Shown one piece after another: positions 51,601-62,229 of a stretch of 64,000 nucleotides of DNA (position 1 is the first letter of the stretch; the number at the start of each line of letters is the position of its first letter). The notes beneath the pieces are model-generated. The model searched no databases. It worked only from the letters and a program-made list of their open reading frames with translations, and was not told where the DNA came from. The DNA is from Donghicola eburneus (GTDB taxonomy: Bacteria > Pseudomonadota > Alphaproteobacteria > Rhodobacterales > Rhodobacteraceae). The DNA lies in the NCBI RefSeq assembly GCF_900115865.1, contig NZ_FOXY01000001.1:372001-436000 (forward strand), written 5' to 3'. The position numbers were made by a program, and so were the translations under genes.

Positions 51601-52665
51601 ATGCGGATACTTTGCGTAAGCACCCAGCGGAACGAAGGCCCTTTTCTCCTCGAATGGATTGCGCATTTGCGGGCCTGTGGCATCACAGACTTGCTGGTGT
51701 ACTCCAATGATTGCGACGATGGCAGTGACGCGCTGCTTGATCTGTTGCAGGATCAGGGCGTTCTGACGCACATCAAGCAAGACGTCCCCGAGGGCGAGAG
51801 CGTGCAATGGACGGCGCTGCGGGCCGCGTGGAAACATCCCCTGCGAAAAGAGGTCGATTGGGCTCTGTGCTGCGACGTTGACGAATTTCCGGTCATCAAG
51901 GTTGGCGAGGGGCGTTTCTCGGACTTGCTGAACACCGTGCTCGAAGAGTTCGACGCCATGGTGCTGCCGTGGCGCCTGTTTGGCGCGAACGGCGTGAACC
52001 GCTTTGTCGATGCACCGGTGACCGAACAGTTCCGTATGGCGCAGCGGCCGGACGCGCTCTGGCCCGTCGCGGCGACGTTCTTTAAAACGATTTTCCGTGT
52101 GAACGGGCCCTTTAATCAATTCGGCGTTCATCGTCCCAAGCAAAAGGCAGAGGCGAAGGCCGGTCTGCCCGTCATCGTGGATGGGGCAGGGCGCAGGTTG
52201 CCTGAAGCGTTTGTTCGGAATGTTAAGCGGCTCTCGCTCTTCGGGACGCCGATGGGGCGCAATTTGGCCGAGATCAACCATTACTCCTTGCGCTCGGCAG
52301 AGAGCTTTTTGATCAAACGAGACCGCGGGCTGCCCAACCGCACCGAAAAGGCCATCGATCTGGCCTATTGGGTCGAGCGGAACTTCAACGAGACGACCGA
52401 GAGCGATGTGGACCGCGTCGCAGGGCAGCGCGCGGCAGAACTGGAGCAGTTGAAATCCTTGGCCGGTGTTTCAGAGGCGCACGACACTGCCGTCGCTTGG
52501 CACAAAGAACGGTTCCAGAATTTGATCACGACCGAAGAGGGACACCGGCTGTTCAGTCAGCTTCTTTTGGCCTCTGGCAGCACCACCCCAAGCCCCGAAT
52601 CCGCGCGTCAGATGGTGGATTGGTTTCAGACCGCCTACCGCAGATCGCTTGATCTATCGTCCTGA
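51601..52665 (+). CDS. Glycosyltransferase family 2-type protein
   Basis: The ATG at 51601 gives MRILCVSTQRNEGPFLLEWI; a TTG ten codons earlier is a weaker alternative. The 354-residue protein has the GT-A start (STQRNEGPFLLEW), YSNDCDDGSDALLDLL, and a DxD-type metal site in CCDVDEFPVIK (near 93-103), with a variable C-terminus ending in a helical tail. Such roseobacter proteins (Glyco_tranf_2_4) probably decorate capsule or surface polysaccharide, but acceptor and donor are unknown. It is a single gene on the plus strand, 70 bases after the DUF2384-like gene. Confidence 0.8.
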   Translation: MRILCVSTQRNEGPFLLEWIAHLRACGITDLLVYSNDCDDGSDALLDLLQDQGVLTHIKQDVPEGESVQWTALRAAWKHPLRKEVDWALCCDVDEFPVIKVGEGRFSDLLNTVLEEFDAMVLPWRLFGANGVNRFVDAPVTEQFRMAQRPDALWPVAATFFKTIFRVNGPFNQFGVHRPKQKAEAKAGLPVIVDGAGRRLPEAFVRNVKRLSLFGTPMGRNLAEINHYSLRSAESFLIKRDRGLPNRTEKAIDLAYWVERNFNETTESDVDRVAGQRAAELEQLKSLAGVSEAHDTAVAWHKERFQNLITTEEGHRLFSQLLLASGSTTPSPESARQMVDWFQTAYRRSLDLSS

Positions 52666-52968
52666 GTCGCAAATGCGCGGAGCGCATGGCACCATAGGCT
52701 GCAAAACCTGCGCAATAAAGTTGCGGCAGCATTGCGTGGATTGCGAGCATGGCGCTGGATAACGCGACGTCGCAAGAACAAAAGCGTTCCATCGAAAAAG
52801 TTGATCATCTGCTTTCTTGACGAATCGGTAAAGCTCGGGAACCCTTTGGATCGTAGCGCAGCGGACCATTGGTCGAAGCGGGCCTCTGGTCGTAGATCCG
52901 ATGCCTCCGGTCCAGCCGTCCGCCACTCCGCGTTGCGGACATAAAAAAGAAAACCGACTGGAGGACAC
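52666..52968. other. Intergenic region upstream of oppA
   Basis: About 300 bases without a convincing gene. It contains a short palindrome ATGCGC-GGA-GCGCAT (52673-52687), a TTGACG (52817-52822) that could be a -35 element, and a repeated GGTCG pair around 52871-52893. It must hold the opp promoter; nothing else is recognisable. Confidence 0.4.
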
Positions 52969-54594
52969 ATGACGTATATGACCCGCACCCTGCTGGCGGC
53001 CATGATGGCGAGCACCATCGTCGCTGGCACCGCCACCGCCGCGACCCATCCCGAAACGGGCGAAGCGCTGGCAGCCGATCAGACATTCACCAACTGGACC
53101 CTCGACAACCCCAGCAGCTTTGACCCCCAAGTGGTCGAGGACTCGGACGGCGCAGCCATGGTGCGCAACATGTTCGAAGGCCTGATGAACCAGGATGCGG
53201 ATGGTAACCTCGTGCCCGGTGTGGCGCTGGACTACTCGGTCAACGATGACAAGAACGTTTACACGTTTACCCTGCGCCCCGAGGCTCAATGGTCAAACGG
53301 AGATCCCGTGGTCGCCAGCGACTTTGTCTACGCATGGCAGCGCGCGGTCGATCCTGAACTGGCCTCGCCCTATGCGTGGTTCATGGAGCTGATGTCTATC
53401 GAAAACGCCTCGGCGATTATCGCAGGGGAGATGCCCAAAGAAGAGCTGGGTGTGAAGGCCATTGACGACCACACACTCGAAGTCACCCTGTCCGCGTCGC
53501 TGCCCTATTTCGCGACCATGACCACCCACTCAACCACGTTTCCCGCACCGCAAAAGGTGATTGAGGAGTTCGGCGCCGAATGGACCAAGCCCGAGAACAT
53601 CGTGGTGAACGGGGCCTTTATCCTAGAGGATTATACCCCCGGCGAGCGCATCGTTCAGGTTCGCAACCCCGAATACTGGGACAATGAGAACACCATCCTC
53701 GACAAGATCGAGACGCTGGTTGTGACCGACCAGAACCAAGCTTTGACGCGGTATTTGGCCGGCGAGTTTGACCGGATCGAACTGCCAGCGGGTACTTATC
53801 CCAAGATGAAGGCAGAGCACCCCGACGAGGCGGTCAGCGTGCCGTGGCTGTGCAACTACTATTACACCTTCAACGTCAGCGATTCCGGCCCCGAGGCGTT
53901 CAAAGACGTTCGTGTCCGTCAGGCCTTGTCGCTGGCCGTGGATCGCAAGGTCATCACCGAAAACGTCATGCAGGGTGGCCAGCCCGAAGCTTATAGCTTT
54001 ACCCCTGCGGCCGTTGCGGGCTTTGAGCCCCCGAAATCGGCGATGGCGGACATGACCCAAGCCGAGCGCGACGCCAAAGCCAAGGAACTGCTGGCCGAAG
54101 CGGGCTATGGCGCTGACAATCCGCTGACCTTTGACATGATCTACAACACTTCGGAAAACCACAAGAAAGTGGCCGTCGTGTTGAGCCAGATGTGGAAGCA
54201 AAAACTGGGTGTTCAGGCCAGCCTTGCCAACATGGAGTGGAAGACCTTCCTTGATACACGCGGTCGTCAGGACTTTGCTCTGGCGCGCGGTGCATGGTGT
54301 GGTGACTACAACGAAGCCTCGACCTTCCTTGATCTGCTGACCACGCCGTCGGGCTACAACGACGGCAAGTATTCCAACACCGAATACGATGAGCTGATCC
54401 AGTCGGCCAAAACAGCCGAGAACGCGCCCGAGCTGTACACCCAAGCTGAAGCGATCCTTGCCGAAGAGATGCCGGTCATCCCGATCTACCACTATGCCGG
54501 TGTGATGATGATCGACACCGATCTGAAGGGCTGGCCCTATCAGAACGTCGAGCGCAACTGGTACGGCAAGAACCTGTACAAAGTTGCTGAATAA
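52969..54594 (+). CDS. oppA: Oligopeptide-type ABC transporter substrate-binding protein
   Basis: The start at 52969 follows TGGAGGA. The 541-residue protein has a Sec signal peptide (MTYMTRTLLAAMM...GTATA, cleavage after about 24) and the SBP_bac_5 fold. It has NPSSFDPQVVEDSDGAAMVR near 47-66, FTLRPEAQWSNGDPVVASDFVYAW (positions about 100-123) and RVRQALSLAVDRKVITENV near 315-333. It is close to E. coli OppA/MppA in layout. The ligand is a peptide or another amine-containing compound. It leads an operon ending in glycerate kinase, which hints at a ligand that yields glycerate; this is speculative. Confidence 0.92.
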   Translation: MTYMTRTLLAAMMASTIVAGTATAATHPETGEALAADQTFTNWTLDNPSSFDPQVVEDSDGAAMVRNMFEGLMNQDADGNLVPGVALDYSVNDDKNVYTFTLRPEAQWSNGDPVVASDFVYAWQRAVDPELASPYAWFMELMSIENASAIIAGEMPKEELGVKAIDDHTLEVTLSASLPYFATMTTHSTTFPAPQKVIEEFGAEWTKPENIVVNGAFILEDYTPGERIVQVRNPEYWDNENTILDKIETLVVTDQNQALTRYLAGEFDRIELPAGTYPKMKAEHPDEAVSVPWLCNYYYTFNVSDSGPEAFKDVRVRQALSLAVDRKVITENVMQGGQPEAYSFTPAAVAGFEPPKSAMADMTQAERDAKAKELLAEAGYGADNPLTFDMIYNTSENHKKVAVVLSQMWKQKLGVQASLANMEWKTFLDTRGRQDFALARGAWCGDYNEASTFLDLLTTPSGYNDGKYSNTEYDELIQSAKTAENAPELYTQAEAILAEEMPVIPIYHYAGVMMIDTDLKGWPYQNVERNWYGKNLYKVAE

Positions 54595-54603
54595 ATCCTG
54601 AGA

Positions 54604-54629
54604 GCAGGCGTCCCGCAGCGGGCGCCTGC
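54604..54629 (+). other. Strong hairpin between oppA and oppB
   Basis: GCAGGCG (54604-54610) pairs with CGCCTGC (54623-54629), and inside it CCCG/CGGG (54612-54615 with 54619-54622) extends the stem past one bulged T to a 3-base loop. No T-run follows. It probably stabilises oppA mRNA or limits readthrough into oppB. Confidence 0.6.
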
Positions 54630-54654
54630 ATCTGCCCATAGGTACCCCTCTGAC

Positions 54655-55578
54655 ATGCTGAATTACATCCTGCGGCGGCTCTTGACCGCGATCCCGACGC
54701 TATTGGTGTTGGTCATCATCTGCTTTCTGATGATGCATGCGGCCCCCGGTGGCCCCTTTACCAGCGAACGCCCGTTGCCTCCCGAAGTGCTGGCCAATAT
54801 CGAAGCCAAATATGGTCTGGATAAGCCGCTTTATGCGCAGCTTTGGGACTATCTGGTGGGGGTCGTGACCCGCTTCGATTTCGGTCCATCCTTTATCTAC
54901 AAAGACCGGAGCGTGAATGACATCATCGCCCAAGGTTTCCCCGTGACCCTGACCTATGGGACCATCAGCTTTGTGCTGGCGACGATTGTGGGTGTGGCCA
55001 TGGGGGTCTTTGCGGCGCTGCGTCACAACACGTGGGTCGACTATCTGGCCGTTGGGGCCACGTTCAGTGCGCAGGCTTTGCCGAACTTTGTCATGGCGCC
55101 CATATTGGTGATTATCTTCACATGGCAGCTGGGGTGGCTGCCGGGTGGTGGCTGGAATGGCGGGCAGTGGCAGTATGTGGTCATGCCGGTGATCGCTTTG
55201 TCCACCAGCTACATGGCCTCGATCGCACGCATTCAGCGCACCGCGATGCTAGAGGTTCTGCATTCCAATTTCGTTCGCACCGCGCGAGCCAAGGGGTTGC
55301 CCAGCAGCACCATCATCTGGCGTCACGCGATGAAGCCTGCTCTGATGCCCGTCGTCAGCTACTTGGGGCCGTCCTTTGTGGCGATGATCACCGGTTCTGT
55401 TGTCATCGACCTTTATTTCTCGACCGGAGGTGTTGGGCTGCACTATGTCAATGCGGCGCTGAACCGCGACTATGCGGTGATGCTGGGGGTGACGATCCTG
55501 TATGGCGCTTTGACAATTCTTTTCAACCTGGTAGCCGACATTGTTTATGCATGGCTTGACCCCAAGATCCGCTACTAA
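54655..55578 (+). CDS. oppB: Oligopeptide-type ABC transporter permease (OppB type)
   Basis: The 307-residue permease has six helices, the N-terminal MLNYILRRLLTAIPTLLVLV typical of OppB/DppB, and the EAA loop FVRTARAKGLPSSTIIWRHA (near 206-225). With OppC it forms the membrane channel. It begins 60 bases after oppA, beyond a hairpin. Confidence 0.93.
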   Translation: MLNYILRRLLTAIPTLLVLVIICFLMMHAAPGGPFTSERPLPPEVLANIEAKYGLDKPLYAQLWDYLVGVVTRFDFGPSFIYKDRSVNDIIAQGFPVTLTYGTISFVLATIVGVAMGVFAALRHNTWVDYLAVGATFSAQALPNFVMAPILVIIFTWQLGWLPGGGWNGGQWQYVVMPVIALSTSYMASIARIQRTAMLEVLHSNFVRTARAKGLPSSTIIWRHAMKPALMPVVSYLGPSFVAMITGSVVIDLYFSTGGVGLHYVNAALNRDYAVMLGVTILYGALTILFNLVADIVYAWLDPKIRY

Positions 55579-55590
55579 GGGGCCTGAGAA

Positions 55591-56520
55591 ATGATCACAA
55601 ATTCAGACCGTATGGACCGGATCACCGAAGCCTTGGACGAGGCTGCGGATATCAAGGGTCGTTCTCTTTGGGCCGATGCACGCCGCCGGTTTTTGCGGAA
55701 CAAAGCGGCCACGGGCGCTGTCGTTGCGCTGCTGCTCGTGGTGCTTTTCGTTATTATCGGCCCGTACTTCGCCGTCTGGTCGAACGAAGAGATCGACTGG
55801 AATGTTATGGGCATGGTCGCCGAAAAGGGCGCGCCTTCGATCGAAAGCGGCCATTTCTTTGGTGTGGATGAGTTGGGGCGCGATCTCTATTCCCGCACAA
55901 TTCAGGCGACGCGCACCTCGTTGATCGTTGGTGTCATCGGCGCGATCGTCGCCGTGACCATCGGCACGATCTATGGCGCGACGGCAGGCTTCGTCGGGGG
56001 CTGGGTCGACGGGCTCATGATGCGCTTTGTCGATATCATGATCGCCATTCCCTATATGTTTATCATCATCCTGCTGATGGTGATGTTTGAACGCTCTTTC
56101 TTTATGCTGTTCGTGGGCATCGGCATTATCAGTTGGCTGGAAATGGCGCGGATTGTGCGCGGACAGACCCTGTCCCTGAAGAACCGCGAATTTGTTGAGG
56201 CCGCCAAAGCCTGCGGTGTCGGTTGGTTCACTATCATCCTGCGCCACATCATCCCGAACCTTTTGGGCCTGGTGGTCGTTTTCGCATCACTCCTCGTGCC
56301 TCTGATGATCCTGATCGAAAGTTTCATCAGCTTCCTAGGTCTTGGGGTCCAAGAGCCGCAAACCTCGCTCGGGGCGCTGATTTCCGAAGGGGCGGGCACG
56401 ATCCTTTACGGCACCATCTGGCAGCTGTTCATCCCGCTGTTTTTCTTTCTCGTCACCATCATCAGCCTGTTCTTTATCGGCGATGGTCTGCGTGACGCCC
56501 TAGACCCGAAGGACCGCTGA
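55591..56520 (+). CDS. oppC: Oligopeptide-type ABC transporter permease (OppC type)
   Basis: The 309-residue permease has the OppC layout. It has a long cytoplasmic N-terminus ([20 protein letters not shown]), a first helix near 47-65, the periplasmic [22 protein letters not shown] motif (about 88-109) and the EAA loop [20 protein letters not shown] near 200-219. It ends one base before oppDF and pairs with OppB. Confidence 0.93.
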   Translation: MITNSDRMDRITEALDEAADIKGRSLWADARRRFLRNKAATGAVVALLLVVLFVIIGPYFAVWSNEEIDWNVMGMVAEKGAPSIESGHFFGVDELGRDLYSRTIQATRTSLIVGVIGAIVAVTIGTIYGATAGFVGGWVDGLMMRFVDIMIAIPYMFIIILLMVMFERSFFMLFVGIGIISWLEMARIVRGQTLSLKNREFVEAAKACGVGWFTIILRHIIPNLLGLVVVFASLLVPLMILIESFISFLGLGVQEPQTSLGALISEGAGTILYGTIWQLFIPLFFFLVTIISLFFIGDGLRDALDPKDR

Positions 56521-56521
56521 T

Positions 56522-58320
<1,799 letters not shown>

Positions 58321-58321
<1 letters not shown>

Positions 58322-59526
58322 TGAAACCTAAGTTGCGTGCGATCTGGGATGCGGGGGTGGCGGCCGCCGATCCCGCGGGTGCTGTTACACGGGCGTTGCC
58401 CGATCTGGAGTTCGGTGACCCCGCGCAACTAAGCGTTGTGGCCGTCGGCAAGGCGGCGCCGCGCATGATTGCCCCCGTGCTCGAGGCGGTGACGCCCAAG
58501 CAGGCGTTGATCGTCACCCACCGCGAGAACGTTTTCGATGACCTTGGCGTGCCGGTGATGCGCGCAGGTCATCCCGTGCCGGACCCCGAGGGCGAGGCTG
58601 CGGCTAACGCCATTCTAGAGATGGCAGAGGGCCTCGGCAAAGACGACCACCTGCTGATCCTGATTTCCGGCGGCGCTTCGGCGATGCTGCCAGCGCCCGC
58701 CAAAGGACTGACTCTGGATGATAAAGTCAGAGTGACCAAAGCCCTTCTGGCCAGCGGCGCGCCGATCGAGGTCATGAATCTGGTTCGCCAGCAGCTTAGC
58801 CGGATCAAAGGTGGGGGCCTCGCGATTGCGGCGGACCCTGCGCGTGTGACGGCCTTGGTGCTGTCTGATGTAATCGGGGACGACCTGCGCGCTGTGGCCT
58901 CTGGCCCGACGCTCGCGCCCTTGGGGACACCCGAAGATGCGGTGCAAGCCCTGCGCGGCTATTTCTGCTACGGCAAAGTCTCGCAAGAGGTGCGCAACCA
59001 CTTGCGGGAGGCTCCGAAGAAACGCGATGTGCCAGAGACGGACACACGGATCATTGGTTCAAACGACGTGTCTGTTGCGACCATGAAAGAGCAGGCGCCC
59101 GAGGCCAAAATCTTGACGCCGCCCCTGACAGAGGATGTCAAAGACGCGGTGGAGCGTCTGGCCAAGCTGCCCTCTGGGCTATGGTTGATTGGCGGCGAAT
59201 GCACCGTGCAGGTCAAAGGCAAAGGGATGGGGGGCCGTAATCAGGAACTGGCCCTGCGTCTGGCGATGAAGGCCGAAGAAGAGGGCTGGCCTGCAGGCTG
59301 GACTTATATTCAGGGCGGCACGGATGGGCGCGATGGGCCAACCGATGCAGCTGGGGCCGTGGTGAATGGCCAAACCCTGAAAAAGATGCGCGCGGCAGGG
59401 GTGGACCCCGCCGCGGCGCTGAAGAACAACGATAGTTATCACGCTTTGAAAGCGGCCGGCGATTTGCTGATGACGGGTGCCACCGGAACAAATGTCGCCG
59501 ACCTTGGCGTGCTCTACCGTCCTTAG
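58321..59526 (+). CDS. ttuD: Glycerate 2-kinase (TtuD/GckA, MOFRL family)
   Basis: The 401-residue protein has the DUF4147 N-terminal domain (VVAVGKAAPRMIAPVLEAV near 39-57, LILISGGASAMLPAP near 115-129) and the C-terminal MOFRL domain (MGGRNQELALRLAMKAEEE near 302-320). Members were once called hydroxypyruvate reductases but are glycerate kinases making 2-phosphoglycerate. It is translationally coupled to the ABC ATPase (TAATG), so its product is tied to whatever the transporter brings in. Its last four bases overlap the converging amtB. Confidence 0.9.
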
Positions 59527-60698
59527 TCGTGGCTGTAGGCACGCTCGCCGTGGACCGCCAGATCGAGCCCTTCATGCTCGGTCTCGGCATCCACGCGCAG
59601 CGGGAAGAAGATGCCAACCACTTTGGCGATGATGAAGCTGACCACTAGCGTGTAAACACCGACAACTGCCAGAGCACCCAGCTGTGCGGTCCAGCTGCCC
59701 GCGCCGAACGCTGCGATCATGATGGTGCCGAAGATGCCACCGACACCGTGTACCGCGAACACGTCCAAGGTGTCGTCGATCTGCATCTTGTTGCGGATCA
59801 GGTTGACCGCTTCCTGACACAGAACACCTGCGACCAGACCGATGATCAGGGCCTCAATGGGGCCGACAAAACCAGACGCGGGGGTGATCGAGGCCAGACC
59901 TGCGATGGTGCCGGTGACGGCGCCAATCAAGGATGCGCGGCCGAACTTGATGCGTTCCCATGCGGCCCAAGACAGGGTCGCTGCCGCAGCCGAAATGTGG
60001 GTCACAGTGATCGCCATGGCTGCGCCGCCATCGGCTGCCAGTTGCGAGCCACCGTTAAAGCCGAACCAACCGACCCACAGCATCCCTGCGCCAGCGGCGA
60101 CCATACCGGGGTTGTGCGGGGGCTTGGACGCGTCCTTGCGACGACCCAGCATGACGGCCAAGAGCAGCGCCGCCAGACCTGCGGTTTCGTGGACAACGAT
60201 GCCACCGGCAAAGTCTTTGGTGCCGGTTTCGCCCCAGATGCCGCCGTCTGCCATCAGACCGCCGCCCCAGATCCAGTGGGTCACGGGTGCGTAGACCAGC
60301 AGCATCCACAGCGCCGAGAACGCCAGAACGAAGCCAAAGCCAATACGCTCCACATAGGCGCCCACGATCAGCGCGGGGGTGATCACCGCAAAGGTCATCT
60401 GGAAGGCAAAGAACAGAACCTCGGGCAGGGTGCCCGACAGGGTGTCTGCGTCAATGCCGTTCAGGAATGCCTTGCCCAAGCCACCCCAGAGAGCGTCGCC
60501 TTCGCCGAATGCGATCGAGTAGCCCGCGATCAACCACAGCACACTCATCAGCGCCGCGATCATGAACACGTGCATAAAGACCGACAGAACGTTCCGCGCC
60601 CGCACCAGACCGCCATAGAACATGGCCAGACCCGGCAGGGACATAAACAGTACAAGAGCGGTCGCCACGAGGATCCAGGCGGTATCTGCTCCGTTCAT
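59523..60698 (-). CDS. amtB: Ammonium transporter
   Basis: The start at 60698 gives MNGADTAWILVATALVLFMS and follows GGAGG; 14 codons upstream are unsupported. The 391-residue protein has 11 helices and the Amt hallmarks LPGLAMFYGGLVRARNVLS, DFAGGIVVHETAGLAAL (first pore histidine) and VFAVHGVGGIFGTI (second pore histidine), with a cytoplasmic C-terminal tail ending near VHGERAYSHD. It has no cleavable signal, unlike E. coli AmtB. It takes up ammonium and would be gated by a P-II protein, but no glnK is adjacent in this window. Confidence 0.94.
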   Translation of the reverse strand: MNGADTAWILVATALVLFMSLPGLAMFYGGLVRARNVLSVFMHVFMIAALMSVLWLIAGYSIAFGEGDALWGGLGKAFLNGIDADTLSGTLPEVLFFAFQMTFAVITPALIVGAYVERIGFGFVLAFSALWMLLVYAPVTHWIWGGGLMADGGIWGETGTKDFAGGIVVHETAGLAALLLAVMLGRRKDASKPPHNPGMVAAGAGMLWVGWFGFNGGSQLAADGGAAMAITVTHISAAAATLSWAAWERIKFGRASLIGAVTGTIAGLASITPASGFVGPIEALIIGLVAGVLCQEAVNLIRNKMQIDDTLDVFAVHGVGGIFGTIMIAAFGAGSWTAQLGALAVVGVYTLVVSFIIAKVVGIFFPLRVDAETEHEGLDLAVHGERAYSHD

Positions 60699-60752
60699 TT
60701 CATTTCCTCCTGCGTTTGGTTGCGGGAGGCATACGTTCATACTTTGCGGAAG

Positions 60753-60833
60753 AAAGGTGCAAAGTTGATAACCACTGCATAAAACCTAGGACTTATCAAA
60801 ACTGCACATCATGTGAGCGAAAATTGCACCTTT
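60753..60833. promoter_or_regulatory. Inverted repeat AAAGGTGCAA upstream of amtB
   Basis: AAAGGTGCAA (60753-60762) and its exact complement TTGCACCTTT (60824-60833) flank an AT-rich 61-base segment in the roughly 240-base interval between amtB and the flavin reductase gene. They may be binding sites for a nitrogen regulator or the arms of an RNA stem. Confidence 0.4.
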
Positions 60834-60937
60834 ATGACCAATAAGTGTGCGAAATGAAAACCTGAAATCGCACAGGAAATAGACACACCTCGGAATCGCG
60901 GGTGATATTTTCAGCGCAGCACAAAACAGCGCCCCTC

Positions 60938-61450
60938 TTAGTCAAACGCCGTGAACTGCCCATACTCGCCACGCGTGAACAAAAGCGGTGTGCCTTCGCC
61001 AGCGTGGGCCCGCAAAACGCGTCCAACCGCGATCGCGTGATCGCCTGCTTGGTGTAAGTCATAGGACTCGCATTCGAACCGCGCGAGCGTTTCGGTCAGG
61101 ACCGGCACGCCATATTCGTTTTCAGTCCATGCGCAGTGATCGAACGCAAACCCATCTTTGGCAAACGCGATGCCGAGATCGAGCTGATCCGCCTTGAGCA
61201 CGTGGATCGCGTAATGCCGCGCCTCTGCGAACAACGGATAGCGGTGAGAGGAATGTGCGGGACACCACAGGACCAGCGGTGGATCGAGCGAAACCGCGCT
61301 GAAACTGTTGGCCGTGATCCCCATCGGGCCCTTGGCCGTCTGACAAGTCACAACAGTGACGCCGGTGCCAAAGCACCCTAGAACATTGCGGAAGTCCCGC
61401 TGAAGGTCAGGCGTGGGCGTGAACCCGTCAAGTGTCGTGACTTCGGTCAT
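60938..61450 (-). CDS. Flavin reductase family protein (FMN-binding)
   Basis: The 170-residue protein fits the flavin_reduct domain (HpaC/RutF-like): DFRNVLGCFGTGVTVVTCQT near 20-39, GPMGITANSFSAVSLDPPLV near 42-61, and the C-terminal AGDHAIAVGRVLRA. Such enzymes reduce FMN or FAD with NAD(P)H and feed a separate two-component monooxygenase. Its ATG overlaps the stop of a truncated upstream frame (TGATG), which suggests that a partner gene once lay there and is now mostly gone. Confidence 0.88.
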   Translation of the reverse strand: MTEVTTLDGFTPTPDLQRDFRNVLGCFGTGVTVVTCQTAKGPMGITANSFSAVSLDPPLVLWCPAHSSHRYPLFAEARHYAIHVLKADQLDLGIAFAKDGFAFDHCAWTENEYGVPVLTETLARFECESYDLHQAGDHAIAVGRVLRAHAGEGTPLLFTRGEYGQFTAFD

Positions 61451-61530
61451 CAGGCTTCCTCGTGGCCGATCGCTGCTGCGTACAGCTCAAACCATTTTTC
61501 GCGGTCGAGTTCGACCTTAAATACATCTTT
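61450..61530 (-). pseudogene. C-terminal remnant of a lost gene upstream of the flavin reductase
   Basis: A 26-codon in-frame segment with good coding character (KDVFKVELDREKWFELYA and AAIGHEEA) ends in TGA, which overlaps the flavin reductase ATG as in coupled operon genes. An in-frame TGA lies immediately upstream (61531-61533) and no start codon is available, so this is the 3' end of a gene whose body has been deleted or frameshifted. I do not recognise its family. Confidence 0.5.
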
Positions 61531-62120
61531 TCACAGTCCAAAGCGGTCATGTCAGTTGGTGCGGACAACCGCACTGATCTGAAGGGGCTGCCCTCTGAGG
61601 GCGGCCGGCATTTGGAATGCAGTACAGGTAACGAAGAGCATTCCGGTTGCTGTCCTTGGTGGTTTCGATTCGGGTTCTGTTTGCTTGTGGCTGATGTATG
61701 GCGCTTGGCCGCGGTTGCCAGTCCCCTGCACGAAACTCCGTGATTTGGGGGCGGTGAAAATTATCGACTGGTTGGGAGGGGCTTTGAAAATATGTAGGAT
61801 CGGGGCGCGCTAAGGGCGCGTCAGTTCAAGCGCGTGTGAGCGCTTTGAACTTTAAACCCCGATGACCTTGGGCTGTTGATCTCAGCGTAGAAAACACCGG
61901 TAAGAGATCAGGTTTTCGATATATTTTTTGACACGCGCGCAAGCGCTTTAACAGAAAACAGTTAGGGTAATTTATATATCCACAAGAAAAAGCTCCGTCT
62001 CACCTTGTGCAACATTGCTGGGACTGGGGCCGGAAAAAAACATGCTGTCGACGGCTTGGCGCGCTGACGTCGGTTCTAACGAAACCTGCTTAAACAGTTC
62101 GTCACTCAGCTTGTTCGCAT
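61531..62120. other. Gene-poor stretch of about 600 bases
   Basis: No convincing gene is seen between the remnant at 61530 and the terminator at 62121. A plus-strand frame at 61462-61743 (93 codons) has no ribosome site and an odd cysteine/tryptophan-rich composition, so it is not called. The second half is AT-rich. It contains the self-complementary segment at 61797-61867, a TTGACA at 61928-61933, and GCGCTTT repeats (61840-61846, 61943-61949). This may be a rearrangement scar or an RNA locus. Confidence 0.5.
61797..61867. ncRNA. Candidate structured RNA with a three-way junction
   Basis: The segment folds completely by eye. P1 is ATCGGGG/CCCCGAT (61799-61805 with 61857-61863), which can be extended by GG/CC past a GA bulge. 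P2 is CGCGC/GCGCG (61806-61810 with 61816-61820, loop TAAGG). P3 is AGTTCAAGCGC/GCGCTTTGAACT (61823-61833 with 61840-61851, one bulged T, loop GTGTGA). P2 directly abuts P1. The strand cannot be decided. It matches no RNA family I recognise and lies in a gene desert. Confidence 0.4.
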
Positions 62121-62145
62121 AAAAAGGGCGGCATCAGAGCCGCCC
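62121..62145 (-). terminator. Terminator downstream of the PhnM-like gene
   Basis: GGGCGGC (62126-62132) pairs with GCCGCCC (62139-62145), loop ATCAGA. On the minus strand it is followed by TTTTTATGCG. It sits about 85 bases beyond the stop of the minus-strand gene at 62230. Confidence 0.75.
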
Positions 62146-62229
62146 GCTTTGGTACTGAAAATACCCCTTAAGTATACCCTTAGTATAATCGAAAGACGGG
62201 CTTCTCCGAAGCGATAAGTGCACCGCTGG

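Noticed and set aside
61462-61743. 93-codon plus-strand open frame in the gene desert
   Set aside because: No ribosome site, overlaps the remnant on the other strand, no recognisable family; left as noncoding.
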